The notes under the pieces: generated by a model
Told to the model about the DNA's origin: nothing
Databases searched by the model: none
What the model saw: only the letters and a program-made list of their open reading frames with translations
Assembly: GCA_934597165.1 (NCBI GenBank)
Contig: CAKTQP010000021.1
Span: forward strand, 1 to 34,657
Source of the DNA: an uncultured Oscillospiraceae bacterium
GTDB taxonomy: Bacteria; Bacillota; Clostridia; Oscillospirales; Oscillospiraceae
Reading direction: 5' to 3'
DNA length: 34,657 nucleotides
Made by a program: the position numbers and the translations under genes
Part shown: piece after piece, positions 6,955 to 13,491 of the stretch
Position numbering within the stretch: position 1 is the first letter of the stretch
How the letters are laid out: each line of letters opens with the position of its first letter

Positions 6955-8284
6955 CTCTGCCGCTGGGACGGTTCAGCCCCCGCTTGAGCAGGGTCTGCGC
7001 GGCGACCATGGCCACCCAGCCCAGACCGGTGGCAGCAGCCACAGCGGTCACGCCCAGCTCGCGGGGCAGCAGGTAGGTGAACAGCACCCGCAGGCCAATT
7101 TGGAGCAGGGTCACGTAGAAGGCGTAGCTGATGTGGCCGGAGCCGCGGAAGTAGCCCTGATTGGTGTCCGCCCAAAAGGCCAGCAGATAGCACACACACA
7201 TGACGCCCAGGTATTGGCAGGCAGCTGTCACCGCCTGGGCGTTTCCTTCTGGCACCAGCAACGTCATGGCCTGCCCCCGCAGGACAAAGACCAGCAGCCC
7301 CAGCACCGCGCTGGTGCCCATCATCAGCCGCCACCCCTGGCGGATGCCCTGGGTGATGCGCCTGTCGCAGTGGGCGCCATCGTTCTGCGCCACGAACACT
7401 GCCAGGGCGGCAATGCCGCTGTCCCCGAAGGCCAAAATGAGATTGTCCACACAGCTGGCCGCCGTGAACGCCGTCACCGCTGCCGCGCCCATAGCATTGA
7501 CAGCGCTCTGCACCAGCAGCTTGCCAAAGTACAGGCTGGACTGCTGCAAGGCGGACACGGAACCGTAGCTGCTGGCCTGGAGGAGGCAGCGCTTCTCCAG
7601 CACCATATCCCGCCGGGTCAGGCGGAGCTGAGGGAAGGTTTTGTACAGGTACACCAGGCAGACCACCGCGGACAGGCACTGCGCCAGGATGGTAGCCAGC
7701 GCCGCACCGGCAGCGCTGAGCTGGAAGACGGCCACAAAGAGCAGATCCAACCCGATGTTGGTCACCATGGCCACTGCCAGCGCCAGCAGGGTCACCTGGG
7801 TCTTACCCAACGCTTGCAGCAGGGTGGCGCACAGGTTGTAGAGAGCGGTGAAGGCCAGCCCCAGCAGGATCCAAAACAGGTACACTCGGCAGTCCGCCCG
7901 CAGCTCGGTGGGCGTCTGGATGAGGGCGATGAGGGTGTCCAAGAACACCAGCCCCAACCCGGTCAGCAGCACCGTGACCCCAGCCAGGATGACGCCGGTG
8001 GTAAAGAGGGTGTGCCGGAGTCCGTCGAAATCCTGGGCGCCGAACCGGTTGGCGAAGAGGATGGAGCAACCCATGTTGAAGCCGATGAGCAGGCAGGTGA
8101 ACAGGCTCATGAGGCTGCCGGCCACGCCGATGGCGGCAAAGGGCGTTTCGCCGGCCACTTGGCCGACGATCATCATATCGACGGTGTTGTAGAATTGCTG
8201 AATGAGGTTGCCCAACAGCAGCGGCAGGGTCAGTCCGATGAGCTGACGGGTGATGCTGCCTTGGGTGAGGGTATTGGCTGGCAT
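6932..8284 (-). CDS. MATE family multidrug/Na+ (H+) antiporter
   Basis: Twelve-helix efflux transporter of the MATE family. The 450-aa protein starts with a short tail, TLTQGSITRQLIGLTLPLLLG, and keeps the early GLTLPLLLGNLIQQFYNTVDMM pattern (split here by position: about 17-38), which is typical of DinF/NorM-like members. Two similar halves of six hydrophobic helices follow, with a basic loop in the middle. AAGAAGGAA lies just before the ATG at 8284. It is convergent with the GH13 gene and the last 23 bp of the two reading frames overlap. It is divergent from the LysR gene (176 bp apart), so it may be a target of that regulator. The substrate is unknown. Confidence 0.9.
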   Translation of the reverse strand: MPANTLTQGSITRQLIGLTLPLLLGNLIQQFYNTVDMMIVGQVAGETPFAAIGVAGSLMSLFTCLLIGFNMGCSILFANRFGAQDFDGLRHTLFTTGVILAGVTVLLTGLGLVFLDTLIALIQTPTELRADCRVYLFWILLGLAFTALYNLCATLLQALGKTQVTLLALAVAMVTNIGLDLLFVAVFQLSAAGAALATILAQCLSAVVCLVYLYKTFPQLRLTRRDMVLEKRCLLQASSYGSVSALQQSSLYFGKLLVQSAVNAMGAAAVTAFTAASCVDNLILAFGDSGIAALAVFVAQNDGAHCDRRITQGIRQGWRLMMGTSAVLGLLVFVLRGQAMTLLVPEGNAQAVTAACQYLGVMCVCYLLAFWADTNQGYFRGSGHISYAFYVTLLQIGLRVLFTYLLPRELGVTAVAAATGLGWVAMVAAQTLLKRGLNRPSGRVKVLETA

Positions 8285-8341
8285 AAAATTCCTTCTTTCT
8301 CACTTTTCTGATGATTCCCATTGTAATCCGCGGATTAACAC

Positions 8342-8370
8342 TTGTAAAATGCATATTTGTATGGTATCAT
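8342..8370 (+). promoter_or_regulatory. Promoter of the LysR gene
   Basis: The -35 TTGTAA (8342-8347) and -10 TATCAT (8365-8370) are separated by 17 bp. The -10 runs directly into the palindrome at 8369-8388, an arrangement expected for autorepression. Confidence 0.6.
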
Positions 8371-8388
8371 ATAACCAGTTGGTTATAT
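8369..8388. promoter_or_regulatory. Palindromic operator in the MATE/LysR intergenic region
   Basis: A perfect inverted repeat with 9-bp arms ATATAACCA and TGGTTATAT and a 2-bp centre. It contains ATAAC-N6-GTTAT, the style of site bound by LysR proteins. It overlaps the -10 box and probable start site of the LysR gene and lies 85 bp before the divergent MATE gene. The likely binder is the adjacent LysR protein (inference). Confidence 0.6.
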
Positions 8389-8460
8389 CAAGGTAAAACC
8401 AACCATTCTGTTTTCCTCTGAAAGACAGGATGTCATTGTGATAGAAGGAGAAAAGAAGCT

Positions 8461-9348
8461 ATGACCTATGGCGACGTGGAAGCCTTTTTGGCGATATTAC
8501 GCAACGGGAGCATCACCGCGGCGGCCGAAGCGTTGTTCATCACCCAGCCCGCCCTATCCCGAAAACTGAAATCCTTGGAACAAGAACTAGGTGTGCGCCT
8601 GTTCGAGCGCGAGCAGGGACGGCACTACCTGACCCTGACGGCCAAGGGGCAAGAATTCGCCCCTCTGGCGGAGAAGTGGATGTCCTTACACCGGGAGACC
8701 GAGTATTACAAATCCGGCGACGCCCAAGCCACCTTAAAAATCGGCGCCGTGGACTCCATCCACACCTACCTCCTCCCACCCGTCCTCCAAGCCCAGCTGC
8801 GGCTGCACCCAGAGGTGCGCCTGTCCTTGACGCTGGTGCATGACTGGACGGCGTACAGTGAGATCTCCGAGCGCAAGTGCGACCTGGCCTTTGTGGACGC
8901 CATCTACTATGCCGCTCACGTCCGTTCCACCCCCATGTTTCGAGACCGGATGCTGGTGGTCAGCCGCACTCCTTTCCCCGCAAAATGTCTCTCTCCCTCC
9001 TCCTTGAACTGTGCCAATGAGGTGTGTGTCAGCTGGACACCGGAGTTTTTGGAGTGGCACGACTATTGGTATGGCATCAGCAATCCCCCCAAGGTCAGCG
9101 TGGATAAAATGTCCTTGATGGAATATTTCCTGACCGAAAAGGACGCCTGGGCGCTCATGCCCTCCACTGCCGCCCGTGCGTTGGCGCGCCGCGGGGAGTA
9201 TTTCTGCTGTGAACTGGACGCCCCGCCCCCCGATCGCACCTGTTACCTGCTCCAGGACAGCGTGAACACCACCCCGCCAGCGGAATCCTTCTTGGAGACC
9301 TTCCGGCAGGTGCTCCGCTCCACGCCCGACCTGGAATCGCTGATCTGA
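8461..9348 (+). CDS. LysR family transcriptional regulator
   Basis: DNA-binding regulator of 295 aa, the standard LysR length. The winged HTH occupies about residues 1-60, with the classic run of ITAAAEALFITQPALSRKLK (about 17-36), then LGVRLFER. The rest is a periplasmic-binding-like effector domain (about 90-290). The ligand cannot be read. AAGGAG (8445-8450) is 10 nt before the ATG. It is followed 34 bp later by a TauE/SafE permease in the same direction and is divergent from the MATE gene; either or both may be its targets. The palindrome at 8369-8388 suggests autoregulation. Confidence 0.93.
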   Translation: MTYGDVEAFLAILRNGSITAAAEALFITQPALSRKLKSLEQELGVRLFEREQGRHYLTLTAKGQEFAPLAEKWMSLHRETEYYKSGDAQATLKIGAVDSIHTYLLPPVLQAQLRLHPEVRLSLTLVHDWTAYSEISERKCDLAFVDAIYYAAHVRSTPMFRDRMLVVSRTPFPAKCLSPSSLNCANEVCVSWTPEFLEWHDYWYGISNPPKVSVDKMSLMEYFLTEKDAWALMPSTAARALARRGEYFCCELDAPPPDRTCYLLQDSVNTTPPAESFLETFRQVLRSTPDLESLI

Positions 9349-9382
9349 CCCATCCTGAGAGAGAAAGAAGGAACCCTTCCCC

Positions 9383-10147
9383 ATGCACAGCATCCTGACC
9401 TACCTCATCATCTGTCCTCTGGTGGGCATCGCCGGGTTTGTGGACGCCATCGCCGGCGGCGGCGGACTGATCTCCCTGCCCGCCTACCTCATCGCTGGCA
9501 TCCCCGTCCACAACGCCCTGGGCACCAACAAGCTCAGCTCCACCATGGGCACCGCCGTCGCCACCTTCCGTTACGCCCGCAACGGGTTCATCCCCTGGCG
9601 GCAGGCGCTGTCCTGCGTCCTCTTCACCCTGACCGGCTCCAGCCTGGGGGCAAAGCTGGCGCTGATGATCCCCACCCAGACCTTCCGCATCCTCATGCTG
9701 GTCATCCTGCCCCTGACCGCCTGCTACCTGCTCCGCTCCAAGGGGTTGGCACAGGAACGGGAACCCTACTCCTTTGGCAAGACCCTGCTCATCAGCCTGC
9801 CCATCGCCCTGGTGTTGGGGGTGTACGACGGATTTTATGGCCCCGGCACGGGGACGTTCCTGCTCTTACTGCTGACCGGGGTAGCACACCTGTCCCTGAA
9901 CCAAGCGGCAGGACTGACCAAGGCCATCAACCTGGCCACCAACGTGGCGGCGCTGACGGTGTTCCTCCGGAACGGGGTCAGCCTGCTGTCCCTGGGGTTA
10001 GTGGCTGGCTGCTTTGGCATTGCGGGGAACTATCTGGGTGCCAAACTCTTTGTGAACAAGGGCGCCAAGTGGACGAAGCCGCTCATCATCACCGTGCTGG
10101 TCATTTTCTTCTGCAAGGTGTGTTATGATCTGGTGACGGGTGGATAA
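9383..10147 (+). CDS. TauE/SafE family (TSUP) membrane permease
   Basis: Probable anion exporter/importer of the sulfite-exporter TauE/SafE family. The 254-aa protein has about eight hydrophobic helices and the hallmark first-half motif GFVDAIAGGGGLISLP (about 14-29) with NALGTNKLSS following (about 43-52). The second half contains the related GVYDGFYGPGTGTF. GAAGGAA is placed about 9 nt before the ATG. Co-orientation with the LysR gene suggests a regulator-permease pair for a sulfur or organic anion; the substrate is not visible. Downstream is a REP-like hairpin and then a terminator. Confidence 0.9.
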   Translation: MHSILTYLIICPLVGIAGFVDAIAGGGGLISLPAYLIAGIPVHNALGTNKLSSTMGTAVATFRYARNGFIPWRQALSCVLFTLTGSSLGAKLALMIPTQTFRILMLVILPLTACYLLRSKGLAQEREPYSFGKTLLISLPIALVLGVYDGFYGPGTGTFLLLLLTGVAHLSLNQAAGLTKAINLATNVAALTVFLRNGVSLLSLGLVAGCFGIAGNYLGAKLFVNKGAKWTKPLIITVLVIFFCKVCYDLVTGG

Positions 10148-10178
10148 ACCTAAGACGGATGTAGTTGTCTGAAAAAGC

Positions 10179-10247
10179 GCATCCCCAAGGCTCACTTGTG
10201 CAAAGGGAGCTGTCAGCCACAAGGCTGACAGAGGGATTGTCGGGTAT
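10179..10247. repeat. REP-like double hairpin element
   Basis: An imperfect first hairpin (GGCTCACTT with AAAGGGAGC, about 10183-10209) is followed directly by a perfect 9-bp hairpin CTGTCAGCC/GGCTGACAG (10210-10218/10223-10231), then GAGGGATTGTC. From memory this resembles a palindromic intergenic repeat common in Faecalibacterium and Oscillospiraceae genomes; this copy seems degraded in its first arm. It is unrelated in sequence to families 1 and 2 here. Confidence 0.5.
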
Positions 10248-10258
10248 GTACTACAAAA

Positions 10259-10310
10259 CAAAAGAACCACGCAACGCTGGGGATAGGCGTTGTGTGGTTC
10301 TTCTCTTTTC
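10259..10310 (+). terminator. Intrinsic terminator after the TauE/SafE gene
   Basis: AAGAACCACGCAACGC pairs with GGCGTTGTGTGGTTCTT around a short loop (about 10262-10277/10286-10302) and is followed by a CTCTTTT tail. It would end the LysR-permease transcript. Confidence 0.7.
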
Positions 10311-10322
10311 AGGCACTACATA

Positions 10323-10525
10323 GGAGGGGAAACCCCCGGCGAGGGTTTCCCCTCTTTTCGGCAGAGCCGAAAATTCACCCTTTCCTGCGCTTTAGAAGCA
10401 CAGGGGGAGTTTCGCCGTCTGCGGACGGCGACCAAGGGCTTTGCCCTTGGAACCCACTTCCTTTTCTTCAGAGAAGCAAAAGGAAGCGAAAAGAAGCTAA
10501 GGCGCGCTGCGCGGCTTGACCTCCG
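10323..10525 (+). repeat. Family 1 structured dispersed repeat, copy B
   Basis: The best-preserved copy. Hairpins: GAGGGGAAACCC 10324-10335 with 10343-10354; TTTTCGGC 10355-10362 with 10366-10373; CGCCGTC 10413-10419 with GACGGCG 10424-10430 (loop TGCG); CCAAGGGC 10432-10439 with 10443-10450 (perfect here); a CTTCCTTTT.../AAAAGGAAG stem (about 10456-10487); and a GCGC/GCGC stem before GGCTTGACC. The element lies between convergent genes. It creates chance open frames that should not be called as genes. Confidence 0.85.
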
Positions 10526-10538
10526 AAAACATTGCGCG

Positions 10539-10970
10539 TCACTTCCGTTTCTTCACATTCCCCGAGATCTCACAAAGCGCCTGCGCCGCCTCCATCTCGG
10601 TCTTCCGGTGCCGCGCCAGGTCGTTCAGGGACACCACTCCCACCAGCTTCCCCGCTTCCACCACCGGCAGTCGCCGCACCTGCTTCCGTGCCATCCGCTC
10701 CGTCGCCGCCTGGGCTTTCTCCTCCGGTGCGATGGTCTCCACCTGAGCGGACATGATGTCCGCCACCGGCACCCGGGACGGGTCCTGATCCACGGCGATG
10801 CAGCGGGTGATGATGTCCCGGTCGGTGACCATGCCCTGGAGCTTCCCGTGGTAGTCGCACACGGGCAGGACGCCCAAGTTATGCCGGGTCATCAGCCGAG
10901 CTGCCAACGCGGCGCTCTCCTCCGGCGTGATGGTGACCACAGCTTCGCTCATACAATCTTTGACCCGCAT
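10539..10970 (-). CDS. CBS domain pair protein
   Basis: A 143-aa stand-alone CBS pair, a small cytoplasmic module that usually senses adenine nucleotides. The start is the ATG at 10970, preceded by AAAGGAGG; a GTG seven codons upstream has no site. CBS1 spans about 1-60, beginning MRVKDCMSEAVVTI and ending MVTDRDI. CBS2 spans about 68-125, with VADIMSAQVETI and LPVVEAGKLVGVVSLNDLA. A basic tail (KKRK) ends it. This is the YhcV/Hrp1-like layout. It is separated from the operon upstream by the terminator at 11026-11055, so it probably has its own promoter. The partner or target is unknown. Confidence 0.9.
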   Translation of the reverse strand: MRVKDCMSEAVVTITPEESAALAARLMTRHNLGVLPVCDYHGKLQGMVTDRDIITRCIAVDQDPSRVPVADIMSAQVETIAPEEKAQAATERMARKQVRRLPVVEAGKLVGVVSLNDLARHRKTEMEAAQALCEISGNVKKRK

Positions 10971-11025
10971 GGGACATTCCTCCTTTTCCACCAGTATGCC
11001 CGCCTCACGCCCCCTTTATCCGAAA

Positions 11026-11055
11026 AAAACGGCATGACGCCTGTCATGCCGTTTT
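11026..11055 (-). terminator. Terminator of the aldo/keto reductase operon
   Basis: A perfect stem ACGGCATGAC/GTCATGCCGT (11029-11038/11043-11052) is extended by A/T pairs, has a 4-nt loop and is flanked by seven A on the left. Read on the minus strand this gives a GC hairpin followed by seven T. It lies 6 bp after the acetyltransferase stop. Confidence 0.85.
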
Positions 11056-11060
11056 CTATC

Positions 11061-11618
11061 TCAGCTTTCTTCGGAAAATCGCTCTTTATCCAGCATTTTG
11101 ACCACTCTGGCCGGATTGCCCACCACCACAGCATAGTCCGGCACATCCTTGGTCACCACGGAACCAGCACCCACCACCGCGTGCCGACCCACGCACACGC
11201 CGGGCAGGATGGTGGCTCCTGCGCCGATCCAGGCGGACGCCTTGATATGCACCGGCTTGCACAGCAGCACCGGCAGGTCGTAGGGGTCGTGGTTGTTGGA
11301 GATAAGCTGCACGTTGGCGGCGATGCGCACGTCATCCTCGATGGTGATACCGCCCCGCGCCATGGCCAGCAGGTTGGTGTTGATGAACACGTTCTTGCCA
11401 ATCTTCATGCTGCTCACGCAGGCGCCGTTCAAAGGTGCGGCGATGTTGCTGCCCTCGCCCAGGTGGTCGCCCAGCAGCTCGTGGAGGATGCGGTCGTATT
11501 CCTCGGTGCCGAATTGGGTGTGGTTGAGCTGGAACAGCAGCTTGGTGCAGCGCTGTCCTTCCGCCCGTTCCTCCGGGGTAGTCTGGCGCAGATCCACCCG
11601 CAGTTCCTCGCACTTCAT
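11061..11618 (-). CDS. Hexapeptide-repeat O-acetyltransferase (maltose/galactoside acetyltransferase-like)
   Basis: Left-handed beta-helix acetyl-CoA transferase of the MAA/LacA group, 185 aa. The N-terminal helix region contains CTKLLFQLNHT (24-34). Hexapeptide turns run from about 60 to 175, with the catalytic His110 in SNNHDPY and the family end AVVVGNPARVVK. The ATG at 11618 overlaps the stop of the flavodoxin gene (ATGA), with AGGAGGTGG upstream, so the two are translationally coupled. A longer start would add nine residues inside the flavodoxin gene. Acceptor sugar or thiol is unknown. It is the last gene of the aldo/keto reductase operon. Confidence 0.92.
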   Translation of the reverse strand: MKCEELRVDLRQTTPEERAEGQRCTKLLFQLNHTQFGTEEYDRILHELLGDHLGEGSNIAAPLNGACVSSMKIGKNVFINTNLLAMARGGITIEDDVRIAANVQLISNNHDPYDLPVLLCKPVHIKASAWIGAGATILPGVCVGRHAVVGAGSVVTKDVPDYAVVVGNPARVVKMLDKERFSEES

Positions 11619-12133
11619 CCCTTGGCCACCTCCTGCACCCAACGTTCCAACGCCGGCTCAGCCTGCGCCACACTGCTGCCATGGATGGCAAGCCCCTTGG
11701 TCACCACAGCGCCCTTAGCCGCAACCTGAATGTCCCGCTCGGTCTGGGACAGCCCACTGCCCTCGTGGGTGCAGAAGGGATAGATGGTCTTGCCGGTGAA
11801 GTCGTAGTGCTCCAGGAAGGTGTACACCGCCATAGGCATGGTGCCGCAGTAGTTGGGGTAGCCCAGGTAAATTTCGTCATAGCCGTCCAGGTCGGCAGGC
11901 AGCCCCACCACCTCCGGCCGCGCCTTGTCCTGCCAGTCCTGCCGTGCCTGAGCAACACAGGCTTGGTAGTCGTCGGAGTAGGGCACCTTCTGCTGGATGT
12001 GGAACCGGTCGCCGCCGGTCAGCTCGGCCAGCATATTGGCCACCTGTTCCGTGTTGCCTACGGAGATGCGGCGATAGCTGCCGCCGAAATAGTTCTCTCC
12101 CGCCCGGGAGTAATACGCGATCAAACGTGCCAT
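11615..12133 (-). CDS. Flavodoxin family protein
   Basis: A 172-aa flavodoxin-fold protein of the Flavodoxin_4 type. The FMN phosphate loop is expected in the early segment: YYSRAGENYFGG (7-18) followed by GNTEQVANML (26-35). Later loops contain YLGYPNYCGTMPMAV and PFCTHEGSGLS, typical FMN-contacting stretches. The start ATG at 12133 follows AAGGAGG by 7 nt; longer frames upstream enter the aldo/keto reductase gene. It begins 13 bp after the stop of the aldo/keto reductase and overlaps the acetyltransferase start. It may serve as the electron carrier or a quinone-type reductase partner of the [4Fe-4S] aldo/keto reductase (inference). Confidence 0.92.
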   Translation of the reverse strand: MARLIAYYSRAGENYFGGSYRRISVGNTEQVANMLAELTGGDRFHIQQKVPYSDDYQACVAQARQDWQDKARPEVVGLPADLDGYDEIYLGYPNYCGTMPMAVYTFLEHYDFTGKTIYPFCTHEGSGLSQTERDIQVAAKGAVVTKGLAIHGSSVAQAEPALERWVQEVAKG

Positions 12134-12146
12134 AACAGACGCCTCC

Positions 12147-13259
12147 TTACGCCGGTTCAAATTCCTTGGCCACATCCTCCAACAGCTGGCGGATGGGCAA
12201 ATGCTGGGGACAGACCTGCTCACACTTGCCGCACTTGATGCAGTCAGACGCCTTGCGTCCAGGCGCTGTGTGGACCACGCTGTAGTAGTAGTCCGCGTTC
12301 CAGTCGTGGTAGATCTGCTTGGTGTTCATGGTGGCAAACAGGTCGGGGATGGAGATGTGCTGGGGACACCCGCTGGTGCAGTAGCGGCAGGCGGTGCAGG
12401 GGATGAGATGCTTGCTGTGGAAAATTTCCTGCACCTTTTCGATGGCGGCCAACTCGGTCTCGTTCAGGGGCTGGAAATCCTTCATAAAGGCCAGATTGTC
12501 CCGCACCTGTTCCATGTTGCTCATGCCGGAGAGCACCATCATCATGCCAGGGAACCCAGCCGCAAACCGAATGGCGTAGCTGGCCGGACTGCCGCCATGG
12601 AGTTCCTCCAACACCGCCTTGGCATCTTCCGGCAGATTCACCAGGTTGCCGCCCTTCACCGGCTCCATGACAATGACCGGCTTGCCATACTTCCGGCAGA
12701 CCTCATAACACTTGCGGCTCTGGACGGCGGGGTCGTTGTAGTCCACGTAGTTGAACTGGATCTGCACCACTTCGATCTCCGGATAGTCCGTCAAAATCTG
12801 TTCCAACACCTCCGCCCGGTCGTGGAAGGAGATGCCCACGTGGCGAATCTTGCCCTCTGCCTTCAGCGCGAACGCCGTCTCATAGGCCCGGCACTTCTTG
12901 TAATGGGGGTAGTTGCTGGCACCCTGGGCGTGCATCAGGTAGAAGTCAAAGTAGTCCACCCCGAAGGCTCCCAGCTGGCTCTGGAAGAAGGGGCGGATGT
13001 CCGCCTCGGACTGGAAGTAGTTGGACGTGAGCTTGTCCGTCAAAACATAGCGGTCGCGAGGGTAGCGGCTGGTCAGGCACGCCTTCAGCGCCGGCTCGCT
13101 CTTCTCCTCCAGATAGCCGTGAGCGGTGTCAAAATAGTTGAACCCCGCCTCCAAAAAGGCGTCCACCATCTTCGTGGTCTCCGTCAGGTTCACTTCGCCG
13201 TTTTCCAACAAGGGCAGCCGCATAAAGCCAAAGCCAAAGTTCTTCTTGATCCGTTCCAT
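12147..13259 (-). CDS. Aldo/keto reductase with C-terminal ferredoxin-like [4Fe-4S] domain
   Basis: Oxidoreductase of the COG1453 type, 370 aa. The N-terminal AKR barrel (about 1-260) shows FGFGFMRLP (8-16), AFLEAGFNYFDTAHGY (33-48) with the catalytic Asp and Tyr, and a downstream Lys in YVLTDKL. The C-terminal part carries two cysteine clusters, CTACRYCTSGCP and CIKCGKCEQVCP, which should bind two [4Fe-4S] clusters. AAAGGAG precedes the ATG. It heads an operon with a flavodoxin and an acetyltransferase, behind a MerR-type promoter (13378-13408). That suggests induction by an electrophile, aldehyde or oxidative signal; the substrate is unknown. Confidence 0.93.
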   Translation of the reverse strand: MERIKKNFGFGFMRLPLLENGEVNLTETTKMVDAFLEAGFNYFDTAHGYLEEKSEPALKACLTSRYPRDRYVLTDKLTSNYFQSEADIRPFFQSQLGAFGVDYFDFYLMHAQGASNYPHYKKCRAYETAFALKAEGKIRHVGISFHDRAEVLEQILTDYPEIEVVQIQFNYVDYNDPAVQSRKCYEVCRKYGKPVIVMEPVKGGNLVNLPEDAKAVLEELHGGSPASYAIRFAAGFPGMMMVLSGMSNMEQVRDNLAFMKDFQPLNETELAAIEKVQEIFHSKHLIPCTACRYCTSGCPQHISIPDLFATMNTKQIYHDWNADYYYSVVHTAPGRKASDCIKCGKCEQVCPQHLPIRQLLEDVAKEFEPA

Positions 13260-13377
13260 CTCATAGACTCCTTTCCCATATCATTGCGCTTCCAGCGAGC
13301 GGGACGCCAGGACGCATCCCCCTCGCACCAGTTTCCTCACCCCAGGCAACCCCTGGGGCATCCTATCAGTACCCTCT

Positions 13378-13408
13378 ATTTTACAACTTAAACTTCACTC
13401 TCAGTCAA
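13378..13408 (-). promoter_or_regulatory. MerR-type promoter with 19-bp spacer and dyad operator
   Basis: Read on the minus strand, -35 TTGACT (13403-13408) and -10 TAAAAT (13378-13383) are 19 bp apart, which is too long for normal sigma-A use and is the hallmark of MerR-activated promoters. The spacer holds the imperfect dyad CTGAGAGTGAAGTTTAAG (13387-13404). It agrees at 14 of 18 positions with the palindrome CTTAGAGTTAACTCTAAG, which I recall as typical of AdhR/NmlR-like MerR sites. The promoter lies 119 bp upstream of the aldo/keto reductase ATG. No merR gene is in the window. Confidence 0.65.
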
Positions 13409-13454
13409 GTCCTTTCCGCCACAAATTTCACAGGATTTCCCGCCAACCACAAAA

Positions 13455-13480
13455 ACGCCCCACTCCACCGAGCAGGGCGT
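13455..13480 (-). terminator. Terminator of the htrA operon
   Basis: ACGCCC (13455-13460) pairs with GGGCGT (13475-13480). On the minus strand the hairpin is followed by TTTTTGTGG. It lies 12 bp after the htrA stop. Confidence 0.65.
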
Positions 13481-13491
13481 CTTTGTTTGCG

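Noticed and set aside
6893..8311. A 472-codon open frame opposite the MATE gene
   Set aside because: The product is Gln/His/Gly-rich with no hydrophobic or domain pattern, while the other strand encodes a full 12-helix transporter.
10290..11729. A 479-codon open frame starting in family 1 copy B and running antisense to the CBS and acetyltransferase genes
   Set aside because: It joins repeat sequence to the antisense of two well-supported genes and crosses a terminator.
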